Shown piece by piece: positions 60,728 through 64,000 of a stretch of 64,000 nt of DNA. The notes under the pieces were generated by a model. The model did no database searches. It was not told where the DNA came from and worked only from the letters and a program-made list of their open reading frames with translations. Source of the DNA: Candidatus Iainarchaeum sp. (GTDB lineage Archaea; Micrarchaeota; Micrarchaeia; Anstonellales; Bilamarchaeaceae). Positions within the stretch are counted from its first letter, which is position 1; each line of letters opens with the position of its first letter. Location: NCBI GenBank assembly GCA_028714535.1, contig JAQTME010000003.1:26570-90569 (forward strand), in the 5' to 3' direction. Position numbers and translations under genes: made by a program.

Positions 60728-61558
60728 TTACCAGTACCAGACGCCTGTTTCAAGGCCTGGCGAGAAGAGCGAGCGGAACCTGTAGCCCCGCAGGTCCACG
60801 CCGTACGAGTCGTTTATCCTGTCCCGCACGCTGTAGTCCAGCTTTCCGAGGACGAACCGCCTGGCGGCGTCCGGGCCGTTTTCCCCGTCCTCCGCCACCG
60901 CGTCCATGAGTATCTTCTCGCCGTCTTTGAGCCCCCAGCGCCGCAGGACCGCCATGCACTCGCGGTAGAACAGGTAATAGGGCGCGTATCCCATCGCCAC
61001 CGCGAAGCTGCTGCCGTCCACCGCCGCCTCTCCGCCTCCCTCTGCCCTGCTGCCGTTCCTGACCAGCCCGCCCACCGCCGCGAGCAGCATGTCCTCCATG
61101 CCGGGGTGGTCGAGGGAAAACAGGAGTCGGACGGAATGCTCTGAGCAGGCCGTGTATATCCGGTGCTCGGCATATGCGGATTGGGCGCCTTTGCCAAGCA
61201 TCCTTGTGATTTCGCACGCGTTGGCCGCGGATTCTTCGATTTCAGCGACTCTGCCATCATCAGTGTCGAGGCCTGCCTGGGTCACCATCGCATGGAACCG
61301 CTCGTGGTACCGGACTTCCCGCACCTTCCCGGGTTCAGCTGCGCTGTACTCCTTCCCTACGTATGAAAGCCCGCACGTGTGCCTGAAAAAAGCGCACCGC
61401 CCGCTGCGCTTCTCCATCTCCTGCAGTTTGGCGCTCGCGCGCCGTTCGGCGTCAGCCACGCTCGCCCTTCTCACGATTATCGTTATGTCCTTGGTGATGT
61501 GCCTTCTGTTGCAGGCGGTTATGCTCAGCAGCGCCGGCACATGCATTATCGCTTGCAT
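60728..61558 (-). CDS. Hypothetical protein with HExxH motif
   Basis: The 276-residue product has HERFH (residues 85-89) and glutamates about 20 residues later, the pattern of a zinc metallopeptidase. A further C-terminal domain is Gly/Glu rich. The ATG at 61558 is 26 bp from TTTTTATAC. No membrane helix is clear. Protease activity is inferred. Confidence 0.6.
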   Translation of the reverse strand: MQAIMHVPALLSITACNRRHITKDITIIVRRASVADAERRASAKLQEMEKRSGRCAFFRHTCGLSYVGKEYSAAEPGKVREVRYHERFHAMVTQAGLDTDDGRVAEIEESAANACEITRMLGKGAQSAYAEHRIYTACSEHSVRLLFSLDHPGMEDMLLAAVGGLVRNGSRAEGGGEAAVDGSSFAVAMGYAPYYLFYRECMAVLRRWGLKDGEKILMDAVAEDGENGPDAARRFVLGKLDYSVRDRINDSYGVDLRGYRFRSLFSPGLETGVWYW

Positions 61559-61660
61559 GTGGTCATAAATATACACAAAAGTATAAAAAGATAAACCATC
61601 CAGGCGACCGCGCCGCTCCCATACACCTGAATTTATTAATCATTTCAGCGAGTTCACTGC

Positions 61661-62401
61661 ATGCTGGAGAACACGTTCATCCATCTCCCGAATTTCGGCC
61701 CCAGGCGGGAGCGCCGCCTCTGGAGCAGGGGTGTGCTGAGCTGGGACGACTTCCTCGAACGTTTCGGCGCCTCGCCCTTCCACAGGGCGCAGAGTGCACA
61801 CGTCGCAGCCTCCAAGCACGCGCTTTCCATCGGTGATACGGACTACTTCTCCGCGCGCCTCCCCTCCGGAGAGACCTGGCGCGCCCTGCCATATTTCCCC
61901 AAAGCGGCCTATCTCGACATAGAGACCACCGGCCTCTCGCCTGCTACGGACTACGTGACCGTGATAGGCGTGTTCGATGGAAAGGATACGCACAGCTATG
62001 TGCACGGGGACAATCTGGAGGATTTCTCGCGCGACATCCGCCAGTACGACCTGGTCGTGACGTTCAACGGCTCCATGTTCGACCTGCCGTTCATCAGGAA
62101 GCACATGGACGCGAAGCTGCCCGCGCTGCACGTGGACCTGAGGTTCCTGCTCGCGTCTCTGGGCGTGCGCGGCGGGCTTAAGAAGATAGAGCAGCAGTTC
62201 GGCATGGAGCGCGAGGATGACCTGAAGGGCCTCACAGGTTATGACGCGGTGAAGATGTGGCAGGCATACCGGCACGGGGACGATGCGGCTCTGGACCGGC
62301 TGGTCCGGTACAACGCCGCGGATATTTCCAATCTCAAGAAGCTCGCGGAGTGGGCTTACCGGGAGAAGCGCCAGCGCACCGGCTTTGACGATTTCCGCTG
62401 A
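61661..62401 (+). CDS. RNase H-like (DEDD) exonuclease, YprB type
   Basis: The 246-residue protein has YLDIETTGLSP (DxE), FNGSMFDLPF, and ARYNAADI-like YNAADISNLKK with Asp, giving a DEDD exonuclease site. It resembles RNase_H_2/YprB proteins. The ATG is about 25 bp from TTTATTAAT. It may degrade RNA or DNA 3' ends. Confidence 0.8.
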   Translation: MLENTFIHLPNFGPRRERRLWSRGVLSWDDFLERFGASPFHRAQSAHVAASKHALSIGDTDYFSARLPSGETWRALPYFPKAAYLDIETTGLSPATDYVTVIGVFDGKDTHSYVHGDNLEDFSRDIRQYDLVVTFNGSMFDLPFIRKHMDAKLPALHVDLRFLLASLGVRGGLKKIEQQFGMEREDDLKGLTGYDAVKMWQAYRHGDDAALDRLVRYNAADISNLKKLAEWAYREKRQRTGFDDFR

Positions 62402-62442
62402 AATTTGATACTTTTATTAATCTTGGCTGTTAACCGCTTGGC

Positions 62443-63522
62443 ATGAGAGGCATGCTATTTCTGTTCCTGGCAATCGCAGCTTCGGGCTGCCTTATGCAGC
62501 CATATACCGGGGGGCAGACCCCGGCAGGGCACGTCAACGAGAGCCCTGCCAACGTCACCGTCGCCCCGCCGGTCCAGCGGACCTGCCTCGGCCCGGTATG
62601 CGGCGCCGACGAGCAGACCTACGAGACCGACTGCGAGGCCTACGACGCCCGGATCGCGATACTATACACCGGCGAGTGCAGGCCTCCTGAGCCGTTGTGC
62701 AATGACAGCGACGGCGGCATAATCACAGAGGTCGCAGGCACGGCCACAAAGGGCAATGAAACGCACACTGATTACTGCCTTGATTCGACGCAGCTGGTCG
62801 AATACAGCTGCCTCGACGGCACAATCGCCATGGCCAGCTTCCAGTGCGGCTCGGGGGCCGAATGCAAGGACGGCCAATGCGTGAAAAAGAACGATTCAGA
62901 AGAGAATGCATCTCTTGCCTGCGCAGGCCTGACCGAGCCTGACATCTACGTGAAGGATAACGTCACCTGGAACCGCACCATCTACTACGACGTGTGCGTG
63001 GACTACAAGGGCGTCAAGGATTACTTCTGCAAGGACGGCGTGCTCGGCTCGATAAACCACGAATGCCCGCCCGGCTACGGCTGCACCAGCGGCATGTGCA
63101 CCCAGTCAGTCATGACCTGCGTTGAGAGCGACGCTGGCAATGACACCACGGTCCGCGGCAAGACAGTCACCACCAGGGGCATGAGCACCGTGTCAGAGGA
63201 CTGGGACGTCTGCCTCGACCTGCAGGTGATAAGGGAATATTTCTGCCTTGAGAACGGCACCTCGGCTTACACAGAGTTTTCCTGCGGCAGCGGGAAGAAA
63301 TGCGAGAACGGCCGCTGCATAAGGAGCACGTGCACGGAGGCCGACAGCGGCGTTGACATCTACATCGCCAGCACAACGAAGCTGGGCACCGCGAACTACG
63401 CGGACAGCTGCCAGGACGAGCACACGGTCCACGAGTATTCCTGCTACGGCGATTCCGTCACCGACGCGAACATAGCCTGCCCGACCGGCTACCTCTGCGA
63501 AGACGGCGCATGCGTGAAGTGA
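62443..63522 (+). CDS. Cys-rich lipoprotein with Kazal-like domain and tandem repeats
   Basis: The 359-residue product has a lipoprotein signal (LFLAIAASGC, with the Cys at about residue 16). A Kazal-like segment follows, with GPVCGADEQTYETDC and TGEC (about residues 48-80). The rest is four similar repeats of about 60-70 residues, each with roughly six cysteines and ending in C-x(3-5)-C-x-x-G-x-C (examples CKDGQC and CENGRC). A TATA element near 62416 gives a leaderless start. A protease-inhibitor role is inferred from the Kazal pattern; the repeat family is not recognised. Confidence 0.75.
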   Translation: MRGMLFLFLAIAASGCLMQPYTGGQTPAGHVNESPANVTVAPPVQRTCLGPVCGADEQTYETDCEAYDARIAILYTGECRPPEPLCNDSDGGIITEVAGTATKGNETHTDYCLDSTQLVEYSCLDGTIAMASFQCGSGAECKDGQCVKKNDSEENASLACAGLTEPDIYVKDNVTWNRTIYYDVCVDYKGVKDYFCKDGVLGSINHECPPGYGCTSGMCTQSVMTCVESDAGNDTTVRGKTVTTRGMSTVSEDWDVCLDLQVIREYFCLENGTSAYTEFSCGSGKKCENGRCIRSTCTEADSGVDIYIASTTKLGTANYADSCQDEHTVHEYSCYGDSVTDANIACPTGYLCEDGACVK

Positions 63523-63577
63523 ACTCCCGACCCCCTGACCTCAAGAAATTTAACCTCTCTCAAACAACAGGAAAGCC

Positions 63578-64000
63578 ATGAAAGTGCTGAAAATAGGCGG
63601 CAGCTTCATCACGAAGAAATCAGGATACCGCGAGCCTGACGAAGCCAACATGAAAAAGGCGGCCAGGGCCGTCGCAGCCGTATGGAAAAAGGGCATCCGC
63701 GACTTCGTCCTCGTGCACGGGGCAGGCTCCTACGGCCATCCCCTCGTCCTCAGGCACGGGATAAACGACGGCGTGCGGACCGAGCAGCAGAAGCTCGGCT
63801 ATGCCGACACGCATGCGGCGTGCAGCGAGCTGTCGCTCCTGTTCGTGAAGGCGCTGGTTGAAGAAGGAGTCCCGGCGGTATCATTGGCCCCGTCAGCCAT
63901 AATCACCCAGAAAAACAAGCGCATATCCCGCTTCGACACGGACGTCGTAAACGGCTGCCTGAAGGGCGGCTGCCTGCCTGTGCTTTACGGCGACATGGTG
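63578..64000 (+). CDS. ipk: Isopentenyl phosphate kinase (3' truncated)
   Basis: The 141 visible residues begin MKVLKIGGSFITKK and include VLVHGAGSYGHP, the amino-acid-kinase segment with the IPK-specific His, and VLYGDMV. IPK phosphorylates isopentenyl phosphate to isopentenyl pyrophosphate and completes the archaeal mevalonate pathway begun by AcnX and UbiD about 5.5 kb upstream. The gene continues past the window end. Confidence 0.9.
   Translation, partial: MKVLKIGGSFITKKSGYREPDEANMKKAARAVAAVWKKGIRDFVLVHGAGSYGHPLVLRHGINDGVRTEQQKLGYADTHAACSELSLLFVKALVEEGVPAVSLAPSAIITQKNKRISRFDTDVVNGCLKGGCLPVLYGDMV

Noticed and set aside
1-64000. CRISPR array, insertion sequence or transposase
   Set aside because: No regular repeat-spacer pattern, terminal repeats or transposase motifs were seen.

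Overview
The window is a GC-rich archaeal chromosome segment. Archaeal signatures include a DnaG-type primase beside a small Toprim protein, MCM, eIF5A with a hypusine site, eukaryote-type ribosomal proteins (eL8/L7Ae, eS28, eL24, eL18, eS24, eS31), RNA polymerase subunit N, an LSm protein, unfused Kae1, Hjc, CDP-archaeol synthase, a UbiA-type ether-lipid prenyltransferase and the archaeal form of the mevalonate pathway. Genes are tightly packed, and many start codons lie 25-28 bp downstream of an A/T-rich TATA-like element, which points to mostly leaderless mRNAs. Many secreted or membrane proteins have no recognisable family. That fits a poorly characterised, possibly DPANN/Micrarchaeota-like lineage, but the lineage is inference.

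Layout. 0-4.4 kb: four tandem paralogous polytopic membrane proteins, the first cut by the window edge. 4.4-8 kb: PIN-type RNA ligase partner and RNA ligase (convergent), CDP-archaeol synthase, SppA and a small Cys-rich secreted protein. 8-11.7 kb: five-gene pilin-like operon. 11.7-25.6 kb: DnaG and Toprim protein preceded by a candidate structured RNA, CBS protein, LeuRS, Trm5, presenilin-like protease, MCM, ZIP transporter, and the L7Ae-S28e-L24e-NDPK operon with a candidate L7Ae-binding K-loop over its own ribosome binding site. 25.6-38 kb: AsnRS, an asparagine synthetase of the AsnRS-like archaeal type (AS-AR) divergent from an AsnC/Lrp regulator, EF-1A, a Cys-repeat surface protein, uS2, a second Lrp-type regulator, two methyltransferases, and L18e-L13-S9-RpoN.

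38-50 kb: UbiA prenyltransferase, HPr-kinase-like P-loop protein, agmatinase, NadM, SMC, glycosyltransferase plus a thioredoxin-fold protein, tRNA-Ala with unusual D and T loops, and LSm. 50-64 kb: NYN protein, TatD, eIF5A-S24e-S27ae-CPBP protease-Kae1, the UbiX-UbiD-AcnX cluster of the archaeal mevalonate pathway, Hjc, a triple-receiver protein, a circularly permuted GTPase, a HExxH protein, a DEDD exonuclease, a Kazal-containing Cys-rich lipoprotein, and the start of isopentenyl phosphate kinase.

The lipid genes connect. AcnX, UbiD and UbiX convert phosphomevalonate to isopentenyl phosphate, isopentenyl phosphate kinase (IPK) makes isopentenyl pyrophosphate, and UbiA and CarS act later in ether-lipid assembly. 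The most novel material is the four-paralog membrane array, the structured RNA upstream of toprim-dnaG, the 28-Cys repeat protein, the AsnC/AS-AR pairing, and short intergenic regions where one TATA-like element appears to drive two divergent leaderless genes. No CRISPR array, insertion sequence, intein or replication origin was recognised.
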